DNA of 64,000 bases from Rhodobacter flavimaris (lineage in GTDB: Bacteria; Pseudomonadota; Alphaproteobacteria; Rhodobacterales; Rhodobacteraceae). The stretch spans positions 186,001 to 250,000 of the forward strand of contig NZ_JAJUOS010000001.1 of NCBI RefSeq assembly GCF_021378075.1, given 5' to 3'. Position numbers and translations under genes: made by a program. Below are positions 21,293 through 29,813 of this stretch, in pieces. The notes under the pieces were generated by a model that saw nothing but the letters and a program-made list of their open reading frames with translations, searched no databases and had not been told where the DNA came from. Numbering within the stretch: the first letter of the stretch is position 1; every line of letters begins with the position of its first letter.

Positions 21293-21317
21293 GGCGGGGC
21301 TTTGGCCCCGCCTTTTT
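21293..21317 (+). terminator. Rho-independent terminator of fabD
   Basis: GGCGGGGC (21293-21300), loop TTTG, GCCCCGCC (21305-21312) then TTTTT. It abuts the stop codon of the converging gene. Confidence 0.9.
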
Positions 21318-22003
21318 CATGCGCTGACGACGCGCGGCTGCGCGGGGCGCACGGGCAGGCCGGTAAGCTCGGCCAGACGCAGGCGCACGAGGGCCTCATC
21401 GGCCTCGGGCGGTAGGTCGATGAGCTTGAGGCCCGCCTTGGCCAGCGCGTCGCGCTTGGCCTGGCTGCGCGAGATCTGGAAGTCGCTTGGGACTTCGGTC
21501 GTCGCGTGGCATTCGATCGCGGCCACCACAAAGCCGCGCCGGTCGAGCAGGGCGAGATCGAGATGCTCGCCCGCCAGCGCCTTGTTTGCGTCCGAGAACG
21601 TGTCCTCGGTGCCATCGGCGGAGACGGCATGCACCACCTGAGCCAGCGCAACCTGCGCCAGAACTCGGTGGCCTTCGCCAATTTCGCGCGCGATTTTCTC
21701 CAGCATAGGCAGCACCCGCGCCTCAAGCCGGTTCAGAAGCGGCACGACCCGGTAGCCATTGTTCACCACAAGGCGCTGCGGATCGGGCTGCATTGCTGCC
21801 AGCTTGGCCAGCGTCTCATGGCCGTAGTCGCGTTCCTGATAGGTGCTTTTCGACCGGTTCGTCAGCATCTTGAACAGAAGCGGCAAGGCCGCCAGCGCGA
21901 CCAGCGTCAGCGGGATCTGCGCCGAGCTCATGAGGTTTTCGAGCATCGCGGCGAACGGATCCATCGGGATGTCGGAATGTGCGAGGGTATCGGTGATCGC
22001 CAT
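21317..22003 (-). CDS. DUF2726-type membrane-anchored protein
   Basis: A 228-residue protein with one hydrophobic helix (about 30-48, IPLTLVALAALPLLF) and then a cytoplasmic domain. The domain has VLPMLEKIAREIGEGHRVLAQVAL, HLDLALLDRRGFVVAAIECHATTE and a final KAGLKLIDLP. This order resembles DUF2726, a domain with a restriction-endonuclease-like pattern (Asp, then Glu-x-His). The activity is unknown. It is transcribed divergently from fabG and converges on fabD. Confidence 0.65.
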   Translation of the reverse strand: MAITDTLAHSDIPMDPFAAMLENLMSSAQIPLTLVALAALPLLFKMLTNRSKSTYQERDYGHETLAKLAAMQPDPQRLVVNNGYRVVPLLNRLEARVLPMLEKIAREIGEGHRVLAQVALAQVVHAVSADGTEDTFSDANKALAGEHLDLALLDRRGFVVAAIECHATTEVPSDFQISRSQAKRDALAKAGLKLIDLPPEADEALVRLRLAELTGLPVRPAQPRVVSA

Positions 22004-22146
22004 GGCTTTCGGTCACTTGCCTTTTTGCAATGCAATAGGTGGGCAAGGTGGCGAATTTATGGCCGGTCGCGGAAAGATGCGCCCGGTGGCTGGCAGGAAG
22101 GCCGGATCGCTGCTATTGAGGCGCAAAGTTAACCTGAGGGACGACC

Positions 22147-22884
22147 ATGTTTGATCTGACTGGGAAATCGGCGCTGGTGACCGGCGCTTCGGGTGGTATC
22201 GGCGCCGAGATTGCCAAGGCGCTGCACGCAGCGGGCGCCAAGGTCGCGCTGTCGGGCACGCGGGTCGAGCCGCTTGAGGCGCTGGCTGCCGAACTGGGCG
22301 AGCGTGCCTATGTTGTGCCCGCGAACCTGAGCGACGCGGCCTCGGTCGAGGCGCTGCCCAAGGCCGCCATCGAAGCAATGGGCGGGCTGGACATTCTGGT
22401 CAATAACGCTGGCATCACGCGCGACAACCTGTTCATGCGCATGTCGGACGAGGAATGGCAGTCGGTTCTGGACGTTAACCTGACCTCGTCCTTCCGGCTG
22501 ATGCGCGGTGTGCTGCGCGGCATGATGAAGGCGCGTTGGGGCCGGATCGTCAGCATCACCTCGGTCGTGGGTGCCACGGGCAACCCCGGTCAGGGGAACT
22601 ACGCCGCCGCCAAGGCGGGCATGGTGGGCATGTCGAAATCGCTGGCCTATGAAGTCGCAAGCCGCGGCATCACTGTGAACTGCGTGGCGCCGGGCTTCAT
22701 CGCAACTGCGATGACCGACAAGCTCAATGATGACCAGAAATCCAAGATCCTGACGCAGATCCCCGCAGGCCGCATGGGCGCGCCCGAGGAAATCGCGGCG
22801 GCGGTTCTGTATCTGGCCAGCCCCGAGGCAGGCTATGTTACCGGTGCCACTTTGCACGTCAACGGCGGCATGGCGATGGTGTGA
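22147..22884 (+). CDS. fabG: 3-oxoacyl-ACP reductase
   Basis: NADPH-dependent reductase of the fatty acid elongation cycle, a short-chain dehydrogenase of 245 residues. It shows the cofactor motif TGASGGIG, NNAG, the catalytic Ser (SITSVVG) and the YAAAK tyrosine-lysine pair, and ends HVNGGMAMV as FabG proteins do. CTGAGGGACGACC precedes the ATG. It is followed after about 180 bases by acpP, the usual partner. Confidence 0.96.
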   Translation: MFDLTGKSALVTGASGGIGAEIAKALHAAGAKVALSGTRVEPLEALAAELGERAYVVPANLSDAASVEALPKAAIEAMGGLDILVNNAGITRDNLFMRMSDEEWQSVLDVNLTSSFRLMRGVLRGMMKARWGRIVSITSVVGATGNPGQGNYAAAKAGMVGMSKSLAYEVASRGITVNCVAPGFIATAMTDKLNDDQKSKILTQIPAGRMGAPEEIAAAVLYLASPEAGYVTGATLHVNGGMAMV

Positions 22885-23061
22885 CCTCTTGCCCCGAGGC
22901 TGCAAAACGGCTTGCCTTGGGGGACGACTGTAGATATTAGCGGCTAGGACGGGCCGGGGGCTGACCCAGCCTTTCGGCTGCCTCGCTGCGCGGGGCGCAT
23001 CAAGCCGCTCGAACGAGCTAGAACTAGGGACGGGCAGAGGCCCTCAAACTGAGGAAATGAC

Positions 23062-23295
23062 ATGAGCGACATCGCTGATCGCGTGAAGAAGATCGTCGTG
23101 GAGCACCTGGGCGTTGAAGAGGACAAGGTCACCGAGACCGCCTCGTTCATCGACGATCTGGGCGCCGACAGCCTTGACACCGTCGAGCTGGTTATGGCCT
23201 TCGAAGAAGAGTTCGGCATCGAGATCCCGGACGACGCTGCCGAGACCATCCAGACCTTTGGCGACGCGGTGAAGTTCATCACCGAAGCCGCCTGA
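23062..23295 (+). CDS. acpP: Acyl carrier protein
   Basis: A 77-residue acidic four-helix protein that carries acyl chains on phosphopantetheine. The attachment site is Ser37 in [10 protein letters not shown]. It starts [20 protein letters not shown] after TGAGGAAATGAC. The 177-base gap from fabG allows its own promoter, which fits the high expression expected for ACP, though I could not name clear -35/-10 boxes. A terminator follows at once. Confidence 0.97.
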   Translation: MSDIADRVKKIVVEHLGVEEDKVTETASFIDDLGADSLDTVELVMAFEEEFGIEIPDDAAETIQTFGDAVKFITEAA

Positions 23296-23317
23296 TCCGA
23301 TTTCGGATAGGTTTTCG

Positions 23318-23350
23318 ACGGCGCCCCCCTGTGGGCGCCGTTTTGCTTTT
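23318..23350 (+). terminator. Rho-independent terminator of acpP
   Basis: CGGCGCCC (23319-23326) and GGGCGCCG (23333-23340), followed by TTTTGCTTTT, lie 23 bases after the acpP stop. Confidence 0.9.
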
Positions 23351-23361
23351 CGGGGGGATAA

Positions 23362-23934
23362 ATGCGGGCTTTCGTGGCGATTCCGATGCCGGAAGAGGCG
23401 GTGGCGCCGATTGTCGCGCTGCAAACGCTGCTCGGCTGCGGTCGGGCGGTGGCCGAAGAGAACCTGCACCTGACGCTGGCATTTCTGGGCGAGATCAGTC
23501 CGGCCGAGGCGCAGGCGCTGGACGAGGAACTGGCAACCATTCCGACGCAGCCGCTCATGCTGGAACTGGCAGGAGCGGATGTGATGGACCGCGCGCGCCC
23601 CGATCTGGTCTTTGTCGGCCTGCGCAAGAACCCGGCGCTGGAGACCTTGCAGCACCATGTGACGGCGGCGGCGCGCGGGGTCGGGATTGATCTGGCGCGG
23701 CGGCGGTTTCGGCCGCATGTGACCATCGCGCGCTTTGGTCGCGCTTATGGCCCTGCCGAGGAATTGCGGCTTGGACGATTCCTTGAGGCCTCGGCCGATT
23801 TCTCGCAGCCCGGATTCGCGGTGCGGGAATTCGTGCTTTATCGCTCGACGCTTGATCACCACGGGCCGCGTTATGACCGCCTGGCGGAATACCCACTTGG
23901 CGTTCAGCCTGGGCCGGATTGGGCCGCGGAATAA
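23362..23934 (+). CDS. thpR: RNA 2',3'-cyclic phosphodiesterase (2H family)
   Basis: A 190-residue member of the 2H phosphoesterase/ligT family. The two His-x-Thr motifs are His36-Leu-Thr38 (NLHLTLAF) and His119-Val-Thr121 (RPHVTIARF), which form the active site. The N-terminus MRAFVAIP is typical. It opens 2',3'-cyclic phosphates on RNA; the physiological substrate is not known. It lies between acpP and fabF with no functional link evident. GGGGGATAA precedes the ATG. Confidence 0.92.
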   Translation: MRAFVAIPMPEEAVAPIVALQTLLGCGRAVAEENLHLTLAFLGEISPAEAQALDEELATIPTQPLMLELAGADVMDRARPDLVFVGLRKNPALETLQHHVTAAARGVGIDLARRRFRPHVTIARFGRAYGPAEELRLGRFLEASADFSQPGFAVREFVLYRSTLDHHGPRYDRLAEYPLGVQPGPDWAAE

Positions 23935-23977
23935 ACAGGCGCGGGGCCGATCCGTTAAAACGCGAGGCTCCTTGACG

Positions 23978-24006
23978 TTGCACCCCCCGTTTTGGCCGTG
24001 TATCAG
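23978..24006 (+). promoter_or_regulatory. Sigma70-type promoter of fabF-mltG
   Basis: TTGCAC (23978-23983), a 17-base spacer and TATCAG (24001-24006) lie about 35 bases before fabF. A second hexamer TTGACG (23972-23977) directly precedes the -35 box. Confidence 0.5.
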
Positions 24007-24040
24007 AACGGGATCGGAGGATTAACCAAAGAGGTCGAGG

Positions 24041-25303
24041 ATGCGTCGTGTAGTCGTCACGGGTCTGGGGCTGGTCACGCCGTTGGCTTGCGGGGTCGAA
24101 GAGACCTGGGCGCGGCTCATTGCCGGGGAGTCGGGCGCCGGTCCGATCACGAGGTTCGACGCGTCGAACGTCACCACGAAATATGCCTGCGAAGTGCCGC
24201 GGGGCGATGGTTCGAACGGCACGTTCAATCCGGATGACTGGATGGAGCCGAAAGAGCAGCGCAAGGTCGATGAATTCATCCTCTACGGGATCGCTGCTGC
24301 GGTTCAGGCCGTTCAGGATTCGGGCTGGATGCCTGAAGAGGAAGAGGGCCGCCTGCGCACCGGCGTGATGATCGGATCGGGGATCGGCGGGCTTTCGACC
24401 ATTGCCGAGACAGCCCTTCTGATCAAGGAAAAGGGCCCCAAGCGGGTCAGTCCGTTCTTCATCCCGGCCTCGCTGATCAACCTGATCTCGGGTCAGGTGT
24501 CGATCCGTTTCGGCTTTAAGGGCCCGAACCACGCGGTGGTCACGGCCTGCTCGACTGGCGCACACGCGATTGGCGATGCGGCCCGCCTGATCATGCTGGG
24601 CGACGCAGATGTCATGGTCGCGGGTGGTGCGGAAAGCCCGATCTCGGAAATCGGGATCGCGGGCTTCAACGCCTGCAAGGCGCTGTCGACCAGGCGTGCC
24701 GACGAGCCGACCAAGGCCAGCCGTCCCTATGATGCGGACCGCGACGGGTTTGTCATGGGCGAAGGCGCGGGCGTTGTGGTGCTGGAGGAATACGAGCACG
24801 CCAAGGCGCGCGGCGCCAAGATCTATGCCGAGGTTCTGGGCTACGGCCTGTCAGGCGATGCCTATCACATCACGGCCCCGGCCGAGGATGGCGATGGCGG
24901 TTTCCGCTCAATGAAAGCGGCGATCGAGCGTGCGGGCCTGACCCCGGACGCGATCGACTACATCAACGCGCATGGCACCTCGACCATGGCCGATACGATC
25001 GAACTGGGCGCGGTGGAGCGCCTGATGGGCAATGCCGCTGCCAAGGCCACGATGAGCTCGACCAAGTCGTCCATCGGACACCTTCTGGGTGCTGCGGGTG
25101 CAGTCGAGGCGATCTTCTGCATCCTCGCGCTGCGCGATCAGATCGCGCCGCCGACGCTGAACCTCGACAATCCGGCGGTGGAGCCCAAGCTTGACCTGGC
25201 GCCGAACAAGGCTGTCAAGCGCGAGATCAACGTGGCCCTGTCGAACAGCTTCGGCTTTGGCGGCACCAATGCAAGCCTTGTGCTGGGTAAGGTCGCCGGC
25301 TGA
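24041..25303 (+). CDS. fabF: 3-oxoacyl-ACP synthase II
   Basis: Condensing enzyme (KAS II) that extends acyl-ACP with malonyl-ACP. The 420-residue product has the Cys-His-His triad: Cys170 in TACSTGAHA, His in NAHGTST and His in SIGHLLGAAG. The C-terminal glycine loop NSFGFGGTNA is intact. AGAGGTCGAGG precedes the ATG. Its stop overlaps the mltG start by one base, so the two are co-translated, as commonly seen in Rhodobacterales. Confidence 0.97.
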   Translation: MRRVVVTGLGLVTPLACGVEETWARLIAGESGAGPITRFDASNVTTKYACEVPRGDGSNGTFNPDDWMEPKEQRKVDEFILYGIAAAVQAVQDSGWMPEEEEGRLRTGVMIGSGIGGLSTIAETALLIKEKGPKRVSPFFIPASLINLISGQVSIRFGFKGPNHAVVTACSTGAHAIGDAARLIMLGDADVMVAGGAESPISEIGIAGFNACKALSTRRADEPTKASRPYDADRDGFVMGEGAGVVVLEEYEHAKARGAKIYAEVLGYGLSGDAYHITAPAEDGDGGFRSMKAAIERAGLTPDAIDYINAHGTSTMADTIELGAVERLMGNAAAKATMSSTKSSIGHLLGAAGAVEAIFCILALRDQIAPPTLNLDNPAVEPKLDLAPNKAVKREINVALSNSFGFGGTNASLVLGKVAG

Positions 25304-26469
25304 TGTGGCGCAATATCGTCTCGAACTTCCTGACCCTGCTGATCGTTGTATTGGTGGGGGTTGCCGGGCTGGTGGCCTGGGCCAAGCAGCAATATGAAGG
25401 TCCGGGTCCGCTGACCGAGGGCGTGTGCCTGCGGGTTGAGCAGAACGCGACCTTTAGCCGTGTCTCTCAGGATCTGCTGGCGCAGGGGGCGATCTCGTCG
25501 GGCTATATCTTCCGCGCGGGCGCGGATTATGAGGGCAAGAGCGGGTCGCTCAAGTTCGGGTCGTATCTGATCGCGCCGGGTTCCTCGATGCAGGACATCA
25601 TCGAGCAGATCACAGCGGGCGGACCGTCGACCTGCGGGACCGAGCTCAACCTGCGCATCGGCGTCAATGCCCAGCAACTGATCCTGCGTGAGCTGGACGC
25701 GGCCTCGGGGCAATATGTCGAGAAGGCCAAGTTCGACCCGGTGGCCGAGGCAAAGCCCGAGGGCTTTGATGAGGCGGCTGCCAAGGCCGATGTGCGGCTG
25801 CGCATCACGCTGGCCGAGGGTGTCACCAGCTGGCAGGTGGTCGAGGCGCTCAAGTCAGCCGAGTTCCTCAAGGGCGAGGTTGCCAAGGTTCCTGCCGAGG
25901 GCACGCTGGCGCCCGATAGCTACGAGGTGCGCCGTGGTGCCGACCGCGCCGGGCTGCTCGACGAGATGGCCAAGCGCCAGACTGCCATTCTGGCTGCCGC
26001 GTGGGAGAACCGGGCCTCGGGGCTGCCTTACGAGACGCCGGAAGAGGCGCTGGTGATGGCCTCGATCGTCGAGAAGGAAACCGGTGTGCCGGAAGAGCGG
26101 CGCCAGGTGGCGAGTGTCTTCGTCAATCGCCTTGAGCAGGGGATGAAGCTGCAAACCGACCCGACCGTGATCTACGGCGTGACTGAGGGTAAGGGCGTGC
26201 TGGGCCGTGGCCTGCGCCAGTCCGAACTGAATCGCGAGACGCCCTATAACACCTATGTGGTGGCGGGGCTGCCGCCGGGGCCGATCTGCAACCCCGGACG
26301 TGCGGCGATCGAAGCGGCGCTAAACCCGGATTCGACTCAGTATCTGTTCTTCGTCGCCGATGGCACCGGGGGGCATGTCTTTGCCGAGACGCTGGACGAG
26401 CATAACCGCAATGTCGCGCGCTGGCGTGAGATCGAACGCCAGCAGAAATCGCAAGGCTCAGGCAACTGA
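25303..26469 (+). CDS. mltG: Endolytic murein transglycosylase MltG
   Basis: Inner-membrane lytic transglycosylase thought to cut nascent glycan strands and end their growth. It has 388 residues, with an N-terminal membrane helix at about 7-27 (FLTLLIVVLVGVAGLVAWA) and a periplasmic YceG domain. The catalytic Glu lies in ASIVEKETGVPEER, followed by VASVFVNRL, LQTDPTVIYG, YNTYVVAGLPPGPICNPG and FFVADGTGGHVFA. It overlaps fabF at the start and is the last gene before the GTA cluster. Confidence 0.95.
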   Translation: MWRNIVSNFLTLLIVVLVGVAGLVAWAKQQYEGPGPLTEGVCLRVEQNATFSRVSQDLLAQGAISSGYIFRAGADYEGKSGSLKFGSYLIAPGSSMQDIIEQITAGGPSTCGTELNLRIGVNAQQLILRELDAASGQYVEKAKFDPVAEAKPEGFDEAAAKADVRLRITLAEGVTSWQVVEALKSAEFLKGEVAKVPAEGTLAPDSYEVRRGADRAGLLDEMAKRQTAILAAAWENRASGLPYETPEEALVMASIVEKETGVPEERRQVASVFVNRLEQGMKLQTDPTVIYGVTEGKGVLGRGLRQSELNRETPYNTYVVAGLPPGPICNPGRAAIEAALNPDSTQYLFFVADGTGGHVFAETLDEHNRNVARWREIERQQKSQGSGN

Positions 26470-26488
26470 TATTGCTAATAAAAATTGT

Positions 26489-26517
26489 CCCACCGATCTC
26501 TCGGCGGGCTTTTTTTG
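26489..26517 (+). terminator. Rho-independent terminator of fabF-mltG
   Basis: CCCACCGA and TCGGCGGG form a stem with one mismatch and loop TCTC, followed by a run of seven T, 20 bases after the mltG stop. Confidence 0.85.
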
Positions 26518-26548
26518 TGAAATCGAAACACAACCACAGATTTAGAGC

Positions 26549-26577
26549 TTGACTTAGAGAGCGCCCTAAGATAGAGA
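26549..26577 (+). promoter_or_regulatory. Candidate promoter of the GTA structural operon
   Basis: TTGACT (26549-26554), a 17-base spacer and TAGAGA (26572-26577) lie about 100 bases before g1. The -10 box is weak; CCTAAGAT just upstream is an alternative. A weak promoter would fit a cluster that needs an activator (GafA/CtrA control is known for R. capsulatus GTA). Confidence 0.4.
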
Positions 26578-26601
26578 TATGTCATGCTAGGAGAAGTGGG
26601 C

Positions 26602-26632
26602 AAGCGCCGCGGGCAACCGTTGGCGCTTTTTC
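26602..26632 (+). terminator. Terminator-like hairpin in the GTA leader
   Basis: AAGCGCC (26602-26608) pairs with GGCGCTT (26622-26628). An inner CGG/CCG stem closes a GCAA tetraloop, and TTTTTC follows. It lies downstream of the candidate promoter and 46 bases before g1, so it may act as an attenuator. Confidence 0.6.
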
Positions 26633-26677
26633 ATTTCGCTCGTGCGGAACAGGCATGAGGAGCGGGTTCTGTAGCAC

Positions 26678-27001
26678 ATGGATATGACTTTCTCGGGTGG
26701 GGAAGGCCCTTCAGTCGATCTGCTGAAGGAAACGGAAACTCTTTATCGGGAAGTGGCCGAAGAGCTGGCGCTGGCGATGCGGGGGGTTCGCCAGGGCGAG
26801 GTGTCGGATGCCAAGGCCGCCATGCAGGCGGTCAAGGATCTTCGCATCGCCTTCCAGATGGTAATGGATGAAAGGACACGGGTTGAAAAACTCCGCAAAC
26901 AGGTTGCAGGGGTCGTCCGAGATCATGCGCTCGACTTCGACGCAGCCCGATCTGAGATCGGGCGCCGCCTGGCTCGCCTCCGCGACGCCGGAGGATGTTG
27001 A
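26678..27001 (+). CDS. GTA small terminase subunit (g1)
   Basis: First gene of the gene transfer agent cluster, 107 residues, largely helical and charged (ETETLYREVAEELALAMRGV, then VSDAKAAMQAVKDLRIAFQ). Position and composition match RcGTA g1, a small terminase that lacks specific pac recognition, in line with random DNA packaging. The start is limited by an in-frame stop just upstream; the nearest ribosome-like GAGGAG is 16 bases away, so translation may be weak. Its 3' end overlaps the large terminase gene. Confidence 0.85.
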   Translation: MDMTFSGGEGPSVDLLKETETLYREVAEELALAMRGVRQGEVSDAKAAMQAVKDLRIAFQMVMDERTRVEKLRKQVAGVVRDHALDFDAARSEIGRRLARLRDAGGC

Positions 27002-28298
27002 CGCGTTTCTGGACGGGCTGGAGGACAACGCGCTTCTGGCCCTGCCATGGATGTTCGAGTTCTGGGCGCTGCCGCATCAGTTGCCGCCGAATGGGGCCTG
27101 GAAAAGCTGGGTCATCATGGGCGGGCGCGGTGCGGGCAAGACGCGGGCCGGGGCCGAGTGGATGCGCGCGCAGGTGGAAGGTGCGTGTCCCCTCGACCCC
27201 GGCAGGGCGCATCGCGTGGCGCTTGTGGGGGAAACCTTCGACCAGGTGCGCGATGTGATGATCTTTGGCGATAGCGGGATCATGGCGTGCTCGCCTCCCG
27301 ACCGGCGGCCCGAGTGGGAGGCCACGCGGCGGCGGCTGGTCTGGCCCAACGGGGCGACCGCGCAGGCGTTCTCGGCGCATGAGCCCGAGGCGCTGCGCGG
27401 GCCGCAGTTTGATGCGGCCTGGGCGGACGAACTGGCCAAATGGAAGAAGGCCGAGGAGACGTGGGACATGCTGCAATTCGCGCTGCGGCTTGGCGATCAT
27501 CCACAGCAGGTCGTCACGACGACGCCGCGCAATGTGGGCGTGCTGAAGGCGATACTGAACAACCCCTCGACCGTGGTGACCCATGCCCCGACCGAGGCGA
27601 ACCGGGCCTATCTGGCGTCCTCGTTCCTTGAGGAGGTGCAGGCGCGCTATGCGGGCACCCGGCTCGGTCGGCAGGAGTTGGAGGGTGTGCTGCTCGACGA
27701 TGTCGAGGGGGCGCTTTGGACGACTTCGGGACTGGAGGGGGCGCGGATCGCCTCGGCGCCCGAGTTGGACCGGATCGTGGTGGCGCTGGACCCGTCGGTG
27801 ACGGGGGGCAGCGCCTCGGACGAATGCGGGATCGTGGTGGTTGGCGCGGTGACGCGCGGGCCGGTGCAGGATTGGCGCGCGGTGGTGCTCGAGGATTGCT
27901 CGGTCCAGGGCAAGCCGACCGACTGGGCGCGGGCCGCGATCCGCGCGATGGAGAAATACGGGGCCGAGCGGCTGGTGGCCGAGGTCAACCAGGGCGGCGA
28001 TATGGTGGAAAGTGTGATCCGGCAAATCGACCCACTGGTTCCATTCAAGGCGCTGCGTGCCGCGCGCGGCAAGGCGGCGCGGGCAGAACCCGTCGCCGCG
28101 CTTTATGAGCAGGGGCGGGTGCGCCACCTTCGGAGCGGTCATCTGGGCGCGCTGGAGGATCAGATGTGCCGCATGACCACCCGTGGCTATGAGGGGCGCG
28201 GCTCGCCCGACCGGGTGGACGCGCTGGTCTGGGCGCTGACCGAGCTGATCATCGAGCCCTCGGCGCATTGGCGCCGGCCGCGGGTCAGGGGCCTCTGA
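26925..28298 (+). CDS. GTA large terminase subunit (g2)
   Basis: Packaging ATPase and nuclease that fills GTA heads with host DNA. The Walker A is GGRGAGKT (near residue 70), with EALRGPQFDAAWADE as the Walker B region and the nuclease Asp residues in VALDPSVTGG and DRVDALVWAL. I start at MRSTSTQPDLR from family N-termini; ATG 26868 or TTG 26883 (the latter behind AAAGGA) would add 14-19 residues. It overlaps g1 by 77 bases, as in related clusters. A terminator-like hairpin follows. Confidence 0.92.
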   Translation: MRSTSTQPDLRSGAAWLASATPEDVDAFLDGLEDNALLALPWMFEFWALPHQLPPNGAWKSWVIMGGRGAGKTRAGAEWMRAQVEGACPLDPGRAHRVALVGETFDQVRDVMIFGDSGIMACSPPDRRPEWEATRRRLVWPNGATAQAFSAHEPEALRGPQFDAAWADELAKWKKAEETWDMLQFALRLGDHPQQVVTTTPRNVGVLKAILNNPSTVVTHAPTEANRAYLASSFLEEVQARYAGTRLGRQELEGVLLDDVEGALWTTSGLEGARIASAPELDRIVVALDPSVTGGSASDECGIVVVGAVTRGPVQDWRAVVLEDCSVQGKPTDWARAAIRAMEKYGAERLVAEVNQGGDMVESVIRQIDPLVPFKALRAARGKAARAEPVAALYEQGRVRHLRSGHLGALEDQMCRMTTRGYEGRGSPDRVDALVWALTELIIEPSAHWRRPRVRGL

Positions 28299-28319
28299 GC
28301 AGGGCAGATAATCATTCGC

Positions 28320-28346
28320 AAGGGCCGGGATTTCCCGGCCCTTTTC
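28320..28346 (+). terminator. Terminator-like hairpin between GTA g2 and g3
   Basis: AAGGGCCGGG and CCCGGCCCTT form a 10-bp stem (28320-28329 and 28334-28343) with a short A/T loop, followed by TTTTCTTT. It sits between the terminase and portal genes, inside an operon normally read through. Confidence 0.75.
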
Positions 28347-28389
28347 TTTGGTCGGGTCCATGGGGCCGGGCCGCGACGAGGAGAACGGG

Positions 28390-29568
28390 ATGGGATTGAA
28401 TTTCTTTCGCAAGGCCGAGCCGCAGGGCGCGCCTGAGCAGAAGGCCTCGGTCACAGGGCGGATCGTGGCCATGGCATCGGGGGCGGGCCGGGTGGTCTGG
28501 TCGCCGCGCGATGCCGTCAGCCTGACGCGCAGCGGCTTTACTGGCAATCCGGTGGGGTTTCGCTGCGTTAAGCTTATTGCGGAGGCAGCCGCCGCTGTGC
28601 CACTCGTCTGCCAGGACAGCGAGCGCCGCTATGAGCTGCATCCGCTGATCGATCTGATCCGGCGTCCGAATGCGGGGCAAGGCCGTGCCGAGCTGTTCGA
28701 GGCGCTCTTTGGTCAGATGCTGCTGACCGGCAATGGGTATCTGGAGGCTGTGGCCTCGGAAACCGGCCTCCCGCGCGAGCTGCATGTGCTGCGATCCGAC
28801 CGGATGTCGGTGGTACCCGGCGCGGATGGCTGGCCGGTGGCCTATGAATATGCCGTGGGCGCGCGCAAGCACCGCTTCGACATGACCGGGCACCCCGATC
28901 CGATCTGCCATATCAAGAGCTTCCATCCGCAGGACGATCATTACGGCCTGTCGCCAATGCAGGCGGCGGCAACCGCGATGGACGTGCACAACTCGGCCAG
29001 CGCCTGGTCAAAGGCGCTGCTGGACAATGCCGCGCGGCCCTCGGGAGCGATTGTCTACAAGGGCTCGGACGGGCAGGGCACACTGAGCCCCGAGCAATAT
29101 GACCGCCTGGTCTTCGAGATGGAGACGCATCATCAGGGCGCACGCAATGCAGGGCGGCCGATGCTGCTGGAAGGTGGGCTCGACTGGAAGCCGATGGGGT
29201 TCAGCCCCTCGGATATGGAGTTTCACGAGACCAAGGCCGCCGCCGCGCGCGAGATCGCCGTGGCTTTCGGTGTGCCGCCGATGCTGCTGGGGATCCAGGG
29301 CGACGCAACCTACGCGAATTATGCCGAGGCGCACCGCGCGTTTTATCGCCTGACGGTGCTGCCGCTGGTAACGCGGGTCAGTGCAGCGGTGGCGTGGTGG
29401 CTTTCTGGCTTCATGGGAGAGGTGATCGAGCTGAAGCCCGACCTCGACCAGATCCCGGCACTGGCGACGGAACGCGACGCGCAGTGGAAGCGTATCGGCG
29501 AGGCTGTCTTCCTGACTGCGGCCGAAAAACGCTCGCTGCTTGGTCTGCCGCCGGTCTCGGAGGCGTGA
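28390..29568 (+). CDS. GTA portal protein (g3)
   Basis: HK97-type portal of 392 residues forming the dodecameric ring at the head vertex. Recognisable segments are LTRSGFTGNPVGFRCVKLIA, LLTGNGYLEA, the FHPQDDHYGLSPMQAA motif, GGLDWKPMGFSPSDMEFHETK and AFGVPPMLLGI. The start MGLNFFRK follows GACGAGGAGAACGGG. It is the first gene after the intergenic hairpin and is followed almost without gap by g3.5. Confidence 0.95.
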   Translation: MGLNFFRKAEPQGAPEQKASVTGRIVAMASGAGRVVWSPRDAVSLTRSGFTGNPVGFRCVKLIAEAAAAVPLVCQDSERRYELHPLIDLIRRPNAGQGRAELFEALFGQMLLTGNGYLEAVASETGLPRELHVLRSDRMSVVPGADGWPVAYEYAVGARKHRFDMTGHPDPICHIKSFHPQDDHYGLSPMQAAATAMDVHNSASAWSKALLDNAARPSGAIVYKGSDGQGTLSPEQYDRLVFEMETHHQGARNAGRPMLLEGGLDWKPMGFSPSDMEFHETKAAAAREIAVAFGVPPMLLGIQGDATYANYAEAHRAFYRLTVLPLVTRVSAAVAWWLSGFMGEVIELKPDLDQIPALATERDAQWKRIGEAVFLTAAEKRSLLGLPPVSEA

Positions 29569-29569
29569 G

Positions 29570-29803
29570 ATGGCGGCAGGCGGGTCGCGCTTTCTCAAGG
29601 AGCCGTTCGAGGTTCACGAGCAGCGCTTCGAGGCGACCGAGCGGATCATGGAGTTGCAGTTCACCCAGGTGGATCGGCGGTTGGAGCGCATCGAGGCGAT
29701 GATCGAGGGGCTGGAGAGGCGACTGTGGATGACGGTTTACGGGGTCGTGGCCGTGATCCTGACGCAGGCGGTGCAGGGCGTTTTGGAATACGCTCCGAAA
29801 TAG
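29570..29803 (+). CDS. GTA g3.5-like small coiled-coil membrane protein
   Basis: A 77-residue protein with a charged coiled-coil (about 10-48, EVHEQRFEATERIMELQF then VDRRLERIEAMIEGLERR) and one C-terminal hydrophobic helix (about 51-68). It matches in place and layout the g3.5 gene of RcGTA, whose role is not firmly known. It begins two bases after the portal stop behind GGAGGCGTGAG and ends 10 bases before the protease. Confidence 0.8.
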   Translation: MAAGGSRFLKEPFEVHEQRFEATERIMELQFTQVDRRLERIEAMIEGLERRLWMTVYGVVAVILTQAVQGVLEYAPK

Positions 29804-29813
29804 GGAAATGCAC

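Noticed and set aside
23955..23983. Alternative fabF -35 TTGACG at 23972
   Set aside because: A 17-base spacer from it reaches no -10-like hexamer; the overlapping TTGCAC gives a proper spacing to TATCAG.
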